64,000 bases of DNA from an uncultured Pelagibacteraceae bacterium (GTDB lineage Bacteria > Pseudomonadota > Alphaproteobacteria > Pelagibacterales > Pelagibacteraceae). The DNA is taken from contig CACAIK010000001.1 of NCBI GenBank assembly GCA_902532525.1, positions 62,001 to 126,000 of the forward strand, written 5' to 3'. Within the stretch, counting starts at the first letter, position 1. Every line of letters starts with the position of its first letter. Positions 13,416 through 22,871 of this stretch are shown here, piece after piece. Position numbers and translations under genes: made by a program. The notes below the pieces were generated by a model that searched no databases, had not been told where the DNA came from, and saw nothing but the letters and a program-made list of their open reading frames with translations.

Positions 13416-14525
13416 CTAAATGAAAGGTAAATCGCAAACTGTTCCGTTAAAACTATTACCATTTATATCAATTTTGAATGTTTGCTTTGCTTCAAAATAT
13501 GGTTTTTTTATCATAGCTATACCAATTACCTGTTTAAAAGTTGGATTGTAACAACCTGATCGTAGTTCTCCGATTATATTTTTTTTTTCATCTGTTAAAT
13601 TCATTGAACCAGTTACGCTTATCTTATCAGTATCAATTTTAACTCCCATTAGTTTTCTTTTAATTCCTTCAGACTTTATTTTTTTTAATTGCTCTTTTCC
13701 TAAAAATTCAACATCACTATCAATATTAATATATTTATCAAAGCCACATTCGTATGGGTTGTCTCCATTGTCCATATCGTTTCCTTGAGAAAGTAATCCA
13801 CTTTCGATACGTTCAATTAAATTAGGACATCCTGCTCTAATATTAAACTCATCTCCAATTTCAAATAAATGATCGTATAGTTTTAAACCCGCCTCATTAT
13901 TCTCTACATAAATTTCATATCCACCTTGTTTAGACCATCCTGATTGAGCAATTAAATGTTTGGCTCCTGCAAAATCAAAATAATCAAAACCAAAAAATTT
14001 TAATTTTGTTATCTTTTCTCCAAAAACTTTTTCCATCAATTTAAAAGATTTAGGCCCTTGCACAGCCATAATGTCAACTTCGGGTTCGATAATATTTACA
14101 TCAAATTTATTTCCAATTGCCAATCCTTTTGCAAATAAAATTACATCCGTATCTGCAATAGAAACCCACCATTTATTCTCATTAAATCTTAGAACAACTG
14201 GATCATTAATTAATCCAGCATTATCATCTATGATTGGACAATAATAACATCTCCCATCTTTTGATTTCGAAATATCTCTACAAGTCATAAGTTGAACCAA
14301 TTTTGCAGCATCTTTTCCAGTAATCTCTACTTGTCTTTCAGCAGCCACATCCCAAACTTGAACATGCTCTTTTAAATGATGATATGAGTCTTCTAAAGAA
14401 CCAAATGCAGCAGGAAGCAACATATGATTGTATATTGTGTAAGCTGTAACACCTTGTTTTTCAATTCTTGATGTATAAGGCGTACCTCTAAGTCTTCTTG
14501 ATTTTGCAATAGAAAAGTTTTTCAT
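13416..14525 (-). CDS. dmdA: Dimethylsulfoniopropionate (DMSP) demethylase
   Basis: 369 residues, the same length as I recall for the characterised SAR11 DmdA. It moves a methyl group from DMSP to tetrahydrofolate, giving methylmercaptopropionate and 5-methyl-THF. The fold is that of glycine-cleavage T proteins (GcvT), but the N-terminus ([25 protein letters not shown]) and the [11 protein letters not shown] segment (residues 197-207) are of DmdA type. No glycine-cleavage genes adjoin it. The gene lies directly downstream of dmdB and dmdC and upstream of asd. A general GcvT-like aminomethyltransferase is the only real alternative and the context argues against it. Confidence 0.93.
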   Translation of the reverse strand: MKNFSIAKSRRLRGTPYTSRIEKQGVTAYTIYNHMLLPAAFGSLEDSYHHLKEHVQVWDVAAERQVEITGKDAAKLVQLMTCRDISKSKDGRCYYCPIIDDNAGLINDPVVLRFNENKWWVSIADTDVILFAKGLAIGNKFDVNIIEPEVDIMAVQGPKSFKLMEKVFGEKITKLKFFGFDYFDFAGAKHLIAQSGWSKQGGYEIYVENNEAGLKLYDHLFEIGDEFNIRAGCPNLIERIESGLLSQGNDMDNGDNPYECGFDKYINIDSDVEFLGKEQLKKIKSEGIKRKLMGVKIDTDKISVTGSMNLTDEKKNIIGELRSGCYNPTFKQVIGIAMIKKPYFEAKQTFKIDINGNSFNGTVCDLPFI

Positions 14526-14590
14526 TTTTTAGCTTAGTGTCATCTTTTTATCTATTTGTAAAGAAAGTAAGTTGTTTATTTGAAAGAAAT

Positions 14591-16219
14591 CTAAGTAAGT
14601 TCCTTAGCTCTTTTTCTTAATTCAAATTTTTGGATTTTACCTGTTGATGTTTTTGGAAGTTCACAGAAGTCTATTTTTTTTGGAATTTTGAACCCTGCTA
14701 GAGTTTCTCTACAAAAATCGATTAATTCTTTTTCATTTGTCTCTTTATCTGCCACTTTCTCTATAAATGCGCATGGAACTTCTCCCCATTTCTCATCTGG
14801 TTTTGCTACTACAGCAACAATTGAAACAGCTGGGTGCTTAGAAAGTGTGTTTTCGATTTCGATAGAAGAAATATTCTCTCCACCTGAAATAATAATATCT
14901 TTCGACCTATCTTTAACCTTGATGTATCCATCTGGATAAATAACTGCCAAATCACCAGAGTGAAACCATCCATCTTTCATAGCCTTTTCAGTGGCCTCTT
15001 TGTCTTTAAAATACCCTTTCATAACAACATTACCTTTGATCATTATCTCGCCAATGGTTTCTCCATCCATAGGCACGGGTTTCATAGTTTCTGGATCTAA
15101 AACAACCACTCCTTCTGTGTTTGGAAATCTCACACCTTGTCTTGCTTTAATTTCATTAATTTTGTCTTCTTCAAAACCATTCCATTCATCATTCCAAGCA
15201 CATTGTAAAACATGTCCATATGTTTCTGTTAAACCATAGACATGCATTACCTCAAATCCTAATGCTTTCATTTTTTTGAAAATAATACTTGGAGGTGGTG
15301 CTCCAGCAGTTAAAACATAAACTTTGTTTTTTAATTCTTTGATATCATTTTGTGATGCACCTGTTATCATATTAAGTACAATAGGTGCCCCTCCAAAATG
15401 GGTAATGTCGTGCTTTTCAATTAATTCAAATATTTTTTTTACATCAATAGCTCTTAAACAAACTGTTTTTCCATTTAACATTGGTATTGTCCACGGGTAC
15501 CCCCATCCATTACAGTGGAACATTGGTACAACTGTTAAAAAATTTAATCTATTTGGCATATTCCAAGCAACAGCACTACCTGTTGACATTAAATAAGAAC
15601 CTCTATGATGATAAACAACACCTTTTGGATTTCCGGTTGTTCCAGACGTATAACTTAAAGAAATTGCTTGCCATTCATCCTTTGGTTTTTTCCAAATATA
15701 ATTTTCATCACCAGTGCTTAAAAATTCCTCATATTCTCTATCTCCAATTTTTTTTAACAAGGATTGGTCAGCAAAATCATCTTGAACATCAATTACGATT
15801 GGTTTTTCTTTTAAAGTTGATAAAGCCTTTTCTGCAACTGCATGCAATTGTCTATCTATTATTAATACTTTTGCTTCACTGTGTTCTAAAATATAAGCAA
15901 CAGTTTTTGCATCAAGTCTTGAATTAATTGTATTTAAAACGGCTCCCGTCATAGGAACAGAATAATGTGCTTCAAAAATCTCTGGAGTATTAAAGGTCAT
16001 AACTGAAACTGTGTCTCCTTCAACAATACCAATTTTCTCTAGTGCACTTGCAAATTTGGTGCACCTGTTAAATACTTCAGTCCATGTGAAAGATTTTGTT
16101 TCATATACTAAAGCCTCATAATTTGGATAAATGTCTTTTGCTCTATCTAGAAAGCTAAGCGGTGTTAACGGGACATAATTTGAAGGATTTTTATCTAAGT
16201 TCTGATTATATTTATTCAT
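14591..16219 (-). CDS. dmdB: Methylmercaptopropionate-CoA ligase type acyl-CoA synthetase
   Basis: 542 residues, ANL superfamily. It would activate MMPA, the DmdA product, with ATP and CoA. The P-loop SLSYTSGTTGNPKGV, the HGGAP/GLTE stretch (HVYGLTETYG), the hinge TGWFHSGDLAV-type segment (DGWFHSGDL) and C-terminal SGGENISSIEIE with catalytic Lys in STGKIQKF are all present. The family includes medium-chain acyl-CoA synthetases, so the substrate is inferred from position between dmdC (overlap of one base) and dmdA (65 bases). Confidence 0.85.
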   Translation of the reverse strand: MNKYNQNLDKNPSNYVPLTPLSFLDRAKDIYPNYEALVYETKSFTWTEVFNRCTKFASALEKIGIVEGDTVSVMTFNTPEIFEAHYSVPMTGAVLNTINSRLDAKTVAYILEHSEAKVLIIDRQLHAVAEKALSTLKEKPIVIDVQDDFADQSLLKKIGDREYEEFLSTGDENYIWKKPKDEWQAISLSYTSGTTGNPKGVVYHHRGSYLMSTGSAVAWNMPNRLNFLTVVPMFHCNGWGYPWTIPMLNGKTVCLRAIDVKKIFELIEKHDITHFGGAPIVLNMITGASQNDIKELKNKVYVLTAGAPPPSIIFKKMKALGFEVMHVYGLTETYGHVLQCAWNDEWNGFEEDKINEIKARQGVRFPNTEGVVVLDPETMKPVPMDGETIGEIMIKGNVVMKGYFKDKEATEKAMKDGWFHSGDLAVIYPDGYIKVKDRSKDIIISGGENISSIEIENTLSKHPAVSIVAVVAKPDEKWGEVPCAFIEKVADKETNEKELIDFCRETLAGFKIPKKIDFCELPKTSTGKIQKFELRKRAKELT

Positions 16220-17979
16220 CAGTTAAATTTTGCGCTCATAGTATATTTACTACCAGAAATAGCAGATTTATAATGGCTCTCAGCTCTAGGCAAAATTTTG
16301 TCAAAATAATAATTTCCTGTATTTAATTTATCTTCATAAAACTCTTTATTGTTTTCCAAATTTTCATAGCTTTTTCTCATTGTTTTTAGCCATATAAATG
16401 AAAGACAAAAATAACCAAAAAATCTTAAATAATCGTTACATGATGCACTTATATCGTCTTTTGGCGTATTGCCATTAGGAGATATCCAGTCCGTGAAATC
16501 TGACAATATATTTTTTAATTCAGATATTTTTTTTACATGTTCATTTAAATTGTCTACTTTTGAACAATTTTGAATTTCTGTATCTACATATTTCATAAAA
16601 TTTTCAAAAACTTTTTTCTGACTAATTTTTCTAAATACAAAATCAATTGCCTGCACAGAATTAGTTCCTTCGTAAATAGGTGTAATTCTATTATCTCTAA
16701 ATAATTGTTCTATCCCTTGGTCTTTGGTATAACCATAGCCACCAAAAACCTGAATTGCTTCATTGGTTATTTCCATACCCATATCTGTAAAAAATGACTT
16801 AATTACTGGGGTCATAAGACCTACAATATCCGATGCATCTTTTTTTACTTCCTCTGAACTATGACTTAAGCTTACATCTACCTGCTGAGCCATCCAAAAA
16901 GATAAGGATCTTTCTCCCTCAATTATAGACTTCATATTTAATAAACTTCTTCGAATATCTGCGTGCTTAATAATTAAATCTGTTTCTCCATTAGAATTAT
17001 TATTTGATTTACCTTGTTTTCTCTCTTTAGAATAACTTAAAGCAGTTTGATAAGCTGTTTCAGATAGACCTAATCCTTGTATACCGACAACGATTCTTTC
17101 TAAGTTCATCATTGTAAACATAGAATTTAAGCCTTTGTTCTCTGATCCGATCATATACCCTTTGGCATCATCAAAACTTAATACACATGCGGGTGAACCT
17201 TTAATACCCATTTTTGATTCAATTGAAACAGTATTGACGCCGTTTCTTGGACCAATTGATCCATCATCATTAATTTCATATTTTGGTACTAAAAATAAAC
17301 TTATTCCCTTCGTTCCTTTTGGTGCGTCCTGCGTTCTTGCTAAAACAAGGTGTATAATATTTTCAGTTAAATCGTGGTCACCAGAAGTAATAAAGATTTT
17401 TTGTCCACTTATATTATAAGTACCATTTTCATTTTTAATTGCCTTTGTTTTTATTAATCCTAAATCTGTTCCACATTGAGGCTCTGTTAAACACATTGTC
17501 CCACTCCATTTACCCTCAACAATTTTAGGAAGATATGTGTTTTTGATTTCTTCAGTTGCATGACTCAAAATACAATTGTATGCACCTATACTTAATTCAC
17601 TATATAATTTAAAAGATAAACTTGATGATGAAAGCATTTCATCAAAAAAAGCACTTACAGTTTTTGGCATTCCTTGACCACCATATTTTGGATCACAAGT
17701 TAAAGATACCCATCCATCTTCTATAAATTTTGAATATGCCTCTTTATAACCTGGAGGAGTTCTAACTACTCCATTTTCATAGACACAAGGATTTTCGTCT
17801 CCAGCTTTTGCTAAAGGAAGAAGCATTTCTTCATTAATTTTTGCAGCTTCCTCTAAGATATCTTTTACTAAATCAGAAGTGACTTCTTTATATTTTTCAA
17901 TTTCGTTATAATTTTTATTATCTTTTAGATGTTCAAATAAGAACATCATATCTTTCACAGGTGCGGAATAAACAGTCAT
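16219..17979 (-). CDS. dmdC: Methylmercaptopropionyl-CoA dehydrogenase type acyl-CoA dehydrogenase
   Basis: 586 residues, longer than the ~380-residue classical acyl-CoA dehydrogenase because of the C-terminal extension typical of the FadE/DmdC type. It should oxidise MMPA-CoA to methylthioacryloyl-CoA with FAD. Visible are the FAD/substrate loop LTEPQCGTDLG, the ITSGDHD region, the GGYGYTKDQGIE motif and the YEGTNSVQA segment near the active site. It starts 33 bases from leuB and overlaps dmdB by one base. The hydratase that would finish the pathway (DmdD or AcuH) is not in this window. Confidence 0.84.
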   Translation of the reverse strand: MTVYSAPVKDMMFLFEHLKDNKNYNEIEKYKEVTSDLVKDILEEAAKINEEMLLPLAKAGDENPCVYENGVVRTPPGYKEAYSKFIEDGWVSLTCDPKYGGQGMPKTVSAFFDEMLSSSSLSFKLYSELSIGAYNCILSHATEEIKNTYLPKIVEGKWSGTMCLTEPQCGTDLGLIKTKAIKNENGTYNISGQKIFITSGDHDLTENIIHLVLARTQDAPKGTKGISLFLVPKYEINDDGSIGPRNGVNTVSIESKMGIKGSPACVLSFDDAKGYMIGSENKGLNSMFTMMNLERIVVGIQGLGLSETAYQTALSYSKERKQGKSNNNSNGETDLIIKHADIRRSLLNMKSIIEGERSLSFWMAQQVDVSLSHSSEEVKKDASDIVGLMTPVIKSFFTDMGMEITNEAIQVFGGYGYTKDQGIEQLFRDNRITPIYEGTNSVQAIDFVFRKISQKKVFENFMKYVDTEIQNCSKVDNLNEHVKKISELKNILSDFTDWISPNGNTPKDDISASCNDYLRFFGYFCLSFIWLKTMRKSYENLENNKEFYEDKLNTGNYYFDKILPRAESHYKSAISGSKYTMSAKFN

Positions 17980-18011
17980 AAATTTAATAGTATCAAATTA
18001 AGTTAATTTTT

Positions 18012-19121
18012 TTATTTTTGCAAATATGCAATAATCGCATCTCCCATACCAGAAGTTGAAATTTCTTTTGTTCCTTTTGACATAATATCTCTAGTTCTTA
18101 ACCCATCATCTAGTACATTTTGCACTGCTTTTTCTAAGTCATCAGCCTCTTTATCTAAGTCAAGGGAGTACCTCAGGGCCATTGCAAAACTCAAGATGGT
18201 TGCAATTGGATTTGCAATTCCTTTTCCAGCAATATCTGGAGCAGATCCATGAACAGGCTCATACATTGCTCTCATTTCACCATCTTTATTTTTTGCACCC
18301 AAAGAAGCTGAGGGTAATAAACCTAAAGATCCCGTCAGCATAGATGCTTCATCTGACAACATATCACCAAACAAATTATCTGTCACAATTACATCAAATT
18401 GCTTTGGATTTCTCAAAAGTTGCATTGCACAATTATCTGCAAGCATATGATTTAACTCAACATCTTTAAATTCTTTATCGTGAAGATTTTGAACTTCCTC
18501 TTTCCATAATTGACCTGCTTCCATAACATTCGATTTTTCACAGGAAGTAACTTTATTGTTTCTCTTCTTTGCTAGATCAAATGCAACTCTAGCAACTCTT
18601 TTAATTTCTGATGAAGTATAAGTATGAGTGTTTATTCCTTTACGTTCACCATTATCAATTGGCTTAATGCCTCTCGGCTCACCAAAATAAATGCCACCTG
18701 TCAATTCTCTAACAATCATGATGTCTAGACCTGATACGATTTCAGGTTTTAGGGTAGATGCCTCAACTAATTGTTTAAAACAAATTGCAGGCCTCAAATT
18801 TGCAAATAATTTTAATTCTTTTCTTAGCTTAAGAAGAGCTCTCTCAGGTCTTTTGGAAAAATCTAAATTATCATATTTTGGTCCACCCACAGCTCCTAAA
18901 ATGACTGCTTCACATTCTAATGATTTATAAAATACTTCATCTGTAATCGGTGTTCCGTGCTTGTCGTAAGATGCTCCTCCAACTAAGGCCTCTTCCATAT
19001 CAAAATCAAGAGATTTATTTACATTAAACCAAGTTATAATTTTTTTAACTTCACCAATAACCTCGGGACCAATACCATCACCTGGTAATAATAAGAATTT
19101 TCTTTTTTTGACTTTAATCAT
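18012..19121 (-). CDS. leuB: 3-isopropylmalate dehydrogenase
   Basis: 369 residues. NAD-dependent oxidative decarboxylation of 3-isopropylmalate in leucine synthesis. The opening [12 protein letters not shown], the arginine-containing [21 protein letters not shown] stretch, the metal-binding [15 protein letters not shown] region and [14 protein letters not shown] nucleotide motif are intact. Its start overlaps the leuD 3' end by 8 bases. Confidence 0.97.
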   Translation of the reverse strand: MIKVKKRKFLLLPGDGIGPEVIGEVKKIITWFNVNKSLDFDMEEALVGGASYDKHGTPITDEVFYKSLECEAVILGAVGGPKYDNLDFSKRPERALLKLRKELKLFANLRPAICFKQLVEASTLKPEIVSGLDIMIVRELTGGIYFGEPRGIKPIDNGERKGINTHTYTSSEIKRVARVAFDLAKKRNNKVTSCEKSNVMEAGQLWKEEVQNLHDKEFKDVELNHMLADNCAMQLLRNPKQFDVIVTDNLFGDMLSDEASMLTGSLGLLPSASLGAKNKDGEMRAMYEPVHGSAPDIAGKGIANPIATILSFAMALRYSLDLDKEADDLEKAVQNVLDDGLRTRDIMSKGTKEISTSGMGDAIIAYLQK

Positions 19122-19719
19122 TAAATATCCAAGGCTTTGTGGATTTTAATTTTTCTTCAAATGAAATTATTTTATTAGACTTTTCCAAAGACAGTGCAAT
19201 ATCATCTAGTCCCTCAATTAAACATTTTTTTTTAAATTCATCTAATTCAAATTTGATTTCTTTATTCCCAAAAATTATTTTTTGATCTGGTAAATTTATT
19301 GCAATTTCTTCTTGTCTCTTAGAATATTCAGAAAGTTCTTTTATCTGTTCATCATTAACTTTAATAGGCAATATTCCATTTTTAAAACAATTATTATAAA
19401 ATATATCTGCGTAACTAGTACTTATAACGCAAGTGATACCAAAGTCTAAAAGTGCCCATGGCGCATGTTCTCTAGATGATCCACATCCAAAATTATTCCC
19501 TGCAATTAAAATCTTAGAATTATCATATGGAGATTTATTTAAGATAAAGTCATCTATTACTTTACCTTCTTCGTCATATCTCATTTCATAAAATAAATTT
19601 TTTCCAAGTCCTGTTCTTTTTATTGTTTTTAAAAATTGCTTTGGAATAATCATATCTGTATCGATATTTACAATTGGTAAATATGCAGGAATACTTTTTA
19701 ATGTTGAGAATTTGTTCAT
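19114..19719 (-). CDS. leuD: 3-isopropylmalate dehydratase small subunit
   Basis: 201 residues, normal size. It forms the aconitase-like swivel domain that completes the isomerase with LeuC. The [17 protein letters not shown] motif is the diagnostic swivel-domain sequence. It abuts leuC (19720) and overlaps leuB by 8 bases, so leuC-leuD-leuB is an operon unit. Confidence 0.97.
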   Translation of the reverse strand: MNKFSTLKSIPAYLPIVNIDTDMIIPKQFLKTIKRTGLGKNLFYEMRYDEEGKVIDDFILNKSPYDNSKILIAGNNFGCGSSREHAPWALLDFGITCVISTSYADIFYNNCFKNGILPIKVNDEQIKELSEYSKRQEEIAINLPDQKIIFGNKEIKFELDEFKKKCLIEGLDDIALSLEKSNKIISFEEKLKSTKPWIFND

Positions 19720-21123
19720 TTAACTATTGTATTTTCTTACATCATCTAAATTTCCAGATATAGCAGCTGCAGCAGCCATAGCTGGACTAACTAAATGAGT
19801 TCTTCCACCTCGTCCTTGTCTTCCTTCGAAATTTCTATTTGATGTTGATGCACATCTTTCTTCTGGCTTCAACTTATCTGCATTCATAGCTAAACACATT
19901 GAGCAACCTGGCTCACGCCATTCAAATCCAGAATTTTTAAATATTACATCTAAACCTTCTTGCTCTGCTTGTTGTTTTACTAATCCTGAACCAGGAACTA
20001 TCATTGCATTTACATGAGAAGCAATTTTTTTATCTTTTAATATTTTTGCAGCTTCTCTTAAATCTTCAATTCTTCCATTTGTGCAACTTCCAATAAAAAC
20101 TTTATCAATTCTAATATCTTTTATTTTAGTTTTCGGCTTTAAACCCATATATTTTAGTGACCTGTTAATAGAATTTTTTCTGTCTTCGTTTTGCTCATTT
20201 TCAGGATCGGGAACAATTCCATCAATATCTACTACATCCTGAGGCGAAGTTCCCCAAGTTACCATTGGTTTAATATCTTTGCCCTCAAGACTGATTTCTT
20301 TGTCAAATACTGCATCACCATCAGACTTTAATTTACTCCAATATTCTAATGCTTTATCCCAATTTGAATTCTTTGGAGACATTGGTTTACCTTTTAAATA
20401 ATTAAAAACTTTTTCATCTGGTTCTATAAGTCCAGCCCTTGCTCCACCTTCAATTGTCATATTGCAAATAGTCATTCTTTGTTCGACACTTAAATTCGAA
20501 ATTAAGTTTCCAGCATATTCAATTACATAACCAGTTCCACCAGCTGTACCAATTTTTCCGATTATTTGTAATATTACATCCTTAGATGTTACTCCAACAG
20601 GAAGAGATCCATTAACGTTTATTCTAAAATTTTTTGATTTTTTTTGAACTAAAGTCTGTGTTGCCAAGACATGTTCCACTTCCGAGGTTCCAATTCCGAA
20701 TGCTAATGCACCAAATGCTCCGTGCGTAGCAGTGTGACTATCACCACAAACAATAATCGTTCCTGGTTGTGTAAATCCCTGCTCTGGACCAATAATATGA
20801 ACTATTCCTTGTCTTTTATCGTTCATTCCAAAAAGATTTATTCCAAATTCTGCACAGTTTTTTTCTAGTGTCTCAATTTGTATTTTTGAATCTTCGTCAG
20901 TAATAGGCACTGATCTATCCGTTGTTGGAACATTATGATCTGCTACTGCTAAAGTTAAAGAAGGTTGTCTAACTTTTCTATTAGAATTTCTTAAACCTTC
21001 AAATGCTTGTGGACTAGTAACTTCATGAATTAAATGTCTATCAACAAATAAAAGTGAAGTCCCATCCTCTTGTTGATGAACAAGATGATCATTCCATATT
21101 TTATCGTATATAGTTTGAGGCAT
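19720..21123 (-). CDS. leuC: 3-isopropylmalate dehydratase large subunit
   Basis: 467 residues. It carries the [4Fe-4S] cluster that isomerises 2- to 3-isopropylmalate. Cluster ligands are visible in [11 protein letters not shown] and [10 protein letters not shown], with the [20 protein letters not shown] substrate-binding region further N-terminal. It starts 9 bases after rplS, continuing the ribosomal-protein run into leucine synthesis, an order common in alphaproteobacteria. Confidence 0.97.
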   Translation of the reverse strand: MPQTIYDKIWNDHLVHQQEDGTSLLFVDRHLIHEVTSPQAFEGLRNSNRKVRQPSLTLAVADHNVPTTDRSVPITDEDSKIQIETLEKNCAEFGINLFGMNDKRQGIVHIIGPEQGFTQPGTIIVCGDSHTATHGAFGALAFGIGTSEVEHVLATQTLVQKKSKNFRINVNGSLPVGVTSKDVILQIIGKIGTAGGTGYVIEYAGNLISNLSVEQRMTICNMTIEGGARAGLIEPDEKVFNYLKGKPMSPKNSNWDKALEYWSKLKSDGDAVFDKEISLEGKDIKPMVTWGTSPQDVVDIDGIVPDPENEQNEDRKNSINRSLKYMGLKPKTKIKDIRIDKVFIGSCTNGRIEDLREAAKILKDKKIASHVNAMIVPGSGLVKQQAEQEGLDVIFKNSGFEWREPGCSMCLAMNADKLKPEERCASTSNRNFEGRQGRGGRTHLVSPAMAAAAAISGNLDDVRKYNS

Positions 21124-21132
21124 TGTAAAAAA

Positions 21133-21714
21133 TTATTTTTTTACTTCAGGATTTTCTTTTTTTTCATCAGTTTTTTTTTCCACTGATGGGGTTTCTTCTT
21201 TAGTTTCTTTTTTTTCTTCTGGTTTTTTTGCTTCTACTTTTGGAGCATCTTTATTGGAATCTTGTTGGCTATCTGCTGTTTTTTGTTCTGTATCAGGCAT
21301 AACATTTTCTTCTGTTACTTCGTGAATCTTAGTTTCAACATCTATACCTATTTTCTTTTTAATTTTTTCTGCAATTCTTGCAGATTTACCTGTTCTATCT
21401 CTCAAATAATATAACTTGGCTCTTCTAACTTTTCCTGACCTTACAACTTTAATTGTATCTACAATCGGACTATATAAAGCAAATGTTCTTTCCACACCCT
21501 CACCAAAAGAAATTTTTCTTACAGTAAAAGAAGAATTGATATCTCTATTTTTTTTTGCAATACACACACCTTCAAAATATTGAATACGATCTCTTTTTCC
21601 CTCGGTTATTCTAACTCCAACTTTAACAATGTCCCCTGGGAAAAATTCTGGATGCTTTCTCTCAGAAATAATTTTTTTTACTTTAGATTGATTAATTTCT
21701 TCAATTGTCTTCAT
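21133..21714 (-). CDS. rplS: Ribosomal protein bL19 with charged C-terminal tail
   Basis: 193 residues against about 115-130 in most bacteria. The core (residues 1-120) has the L19 signature [19 protein letters not shown] and [20 protein letters not shown]. Residues 121-193 are a Lys/Glu/Pro-rich low-complexity tail with no recognised domain, probably disordered. L19 sits at the 30S-50S interface. It starts one base from the trmD stop. A comparable tail occurs on bS16 in the same cluster. Confidence 0.96.
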   Translation of the reverse strand: MKTIEEINQSKVKKIISERKHPEFFPGDIVKVGVRITEGKRDRIQYFEGVCIAKKNRDINSSFTVRKISFGEGVERTFALYSPIVDTIKVVRSGKVRRAKLYYLRDRTGKSARIAEKIKKKIGIDVETKIHEVTEENVMPDTEQKTADSQQDSNKDAPKVEAKKPEEKKETKEETPSVEKKTDEKKENPEVKK

Positions 21715-21715
21715 T

Positions 21716-22411
21716 TTAATTCTCTTTAGTCTTTTTATATAATTGCCACAAATCTGGTCTTCGGTCGCGTGTTATAGCCTCAGATTGAGATAAACGCCAG
21801 TCTTTAATTTTGGCGTGATCGCCTGATAATAGCACATCTGGAACACTTTTTTCCTCCCATATTTGAGGTTTTGTAAATTGAGGATACTCTAAAAGTCCGT
21901 TTTCAAAACTTTCTTCTTTAGCTGAATTTGTATTGCCAAGAATACCAGGAATAAATCTTAAAATTGCATCAAGAATTACAAATGAAGCTCCTTCACCTCC
22001 AGATAAAACAAAATCTCCTATACTTAATTCCTCAATATTTCTTGTTTTTAATAATCTTTCATCAACTCCTTCAAAGTGTCCACAAATTATATTTATTGTT
22101 TTTTCTTGAGATAGTTGTTTTGCTAATTGATGATTGAACAACTTACCCTTCGGACTTAGATAAATAATCTTTTCGCCATCTTTAACATTCATATCTATTG
22201 ATTTTGCTAATACATCTGCTTTCATTAACATACCTTCACCTCCTCCATAGGGAGTGTCATCAACAGTTTTATGTTTATCAAATGCATACTCTCTTATATC
22301 CACAGTATCTATTTTCCATTTATTCTCTGATAGTGCTTTACCAAAAATACCTTGACCTAAATAACCTGGAAAAAAATCTGGATAGAGTGTGAATATACGA
22401 GCTTCTAACAT
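21716..22411 (-). CDS. trmD: tRNA (guanine-N1)-methyltransferase
   Basis: 231 residues. It methylates G37 of tRNAs with S-adenosylmethionine, preventing +1 frameshifting. The SPOUT-family knot region ([29 protein letters not shown]) and the early [16 protein letters not shown] motif are present. Its ATG touches the rpsP stop codon, leaving no room for rimM, which separates these genes in most proteobacteria. Confidence 0.96.
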   Translation of the reverse strand: MLEARIFTLYPDFFPGYLGQGIFGKALSENKWKIDTVDIREYAFDKHKTVDDTPYGGGEGMLMKADVLAKSIDMNVKDGEKIIYLSPKGKLFNHQLAKQLSQEKTINIICGHFEGVDERLLKTRNIEELSIGDFVLSGGEGASFVILDAILRFIPGILGNTNSAKEESFENGLLEYPQFTKPQIWEEKSVPDVLLSGDHAKIKDWRLSQSEAITRDRRPDLWQLYKKTKEN

Positions 22412-22857
22412 TATTTTTTTTCTTCTTCCTTAGGTGCATCTGCTGGCTTAGCTTCTTCCTTAGGTGCTTCTGCTGGCTTAGCTTCTTCCTTAGGTGCTTC
22501 TGCTGGTTTAGATGCATCTCCTTCTGGTTTCGCTTCTCCACCTTCGTCAGCTTTTTTTCTATCTTTTTTAGGAATTGCTTTTTGAGGATTGTTTCCTTTT
22601 TCAGGCATTGGCATTATATCGTTTTCTCCCAATAACCTTGCAACTCTTGTTGTTGGCTGAGCTCCTTGACCTAACCAATATTTAATTCGTTCGGAATCTA
22701 AGCCAATTCTTTCCTTTTTATCCTTCGGTAATAACGGATTATAAAAACCTAATTTTTCTATAAACCTTCCGTCTCTTGGAAATCTACTATCAGCCACAAC
22801 AATTTTATATACTGGCCTTTTTTTAGTACCTCCCATTGATAGTCTCATTTTTAACAT
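22411..22857 (-). CDS. rpsP: Ribosomal protein bS16 with repetitive C-terminal tail
   Basis: 148 residues against about 80-90 for a minimal S16. The core (1-85) is clear: [33 protein letters not shown] and [16 protein letters not shown]. From about residue 90 the protein becomes Lys/Glu/Ala/Pro-rich and ends in three copies of a ten-residue unit resembling [10 protein letters not shown], encoded by a 30-base tandem repeat. A GGAGA Shine-Dalgarno-like element lies 10 bases before the ATG. It follows ffh by 14 bases. Confidence 0.96.
   Translation of the reverse strand: MLKMRLSMGGTKKRPVYKIVVADSRFPRDGRFIEKLGFYNPLLPKDKKERIGLDSERIKYWLGQGAQPTTRVARLLGENDIMPMPEKGNNPQKAIPKKDRKKADEGGEAKPEGDASKPAEAPKEEAKPAEAPKEEAKPADAPKEEEKK
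22421..22510 (-). repeat. Three 30-base tandem repeats inside rpsP tail
   Basis: Three consecutive 30-base units (22421-22450, 22451-22480, 22481-22510) differ from each other at only one to three positions. Each encodes one [14 protein letters not shown] decapeptide of the bS16 tail. The unit length is a multiple of three, so copy-number change would alter tail length without breaking the frame. Confidence 0.9.
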
Positions 22858-22871
22858 TACTTATATCTCCT

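Noticed and set aside
13416..14525. Glycine cleavage T protein
   Set aside because: Same fold, but DmdA-type N-terminus, no gcvH/gcvP neighbours and dmdB/dmdC adjacent.
15481..15927. 148-codon open frame antisense to dmdB
   Set aside because: Leu/His/Gln-rich composition without motifs, wholly inside a strong gene.
22338..22541. 67-codon frame with HLRKKLSQQ repeats
   Set aside because: Frame-shifted reading of the rpsP tandem repeat; not a gene.
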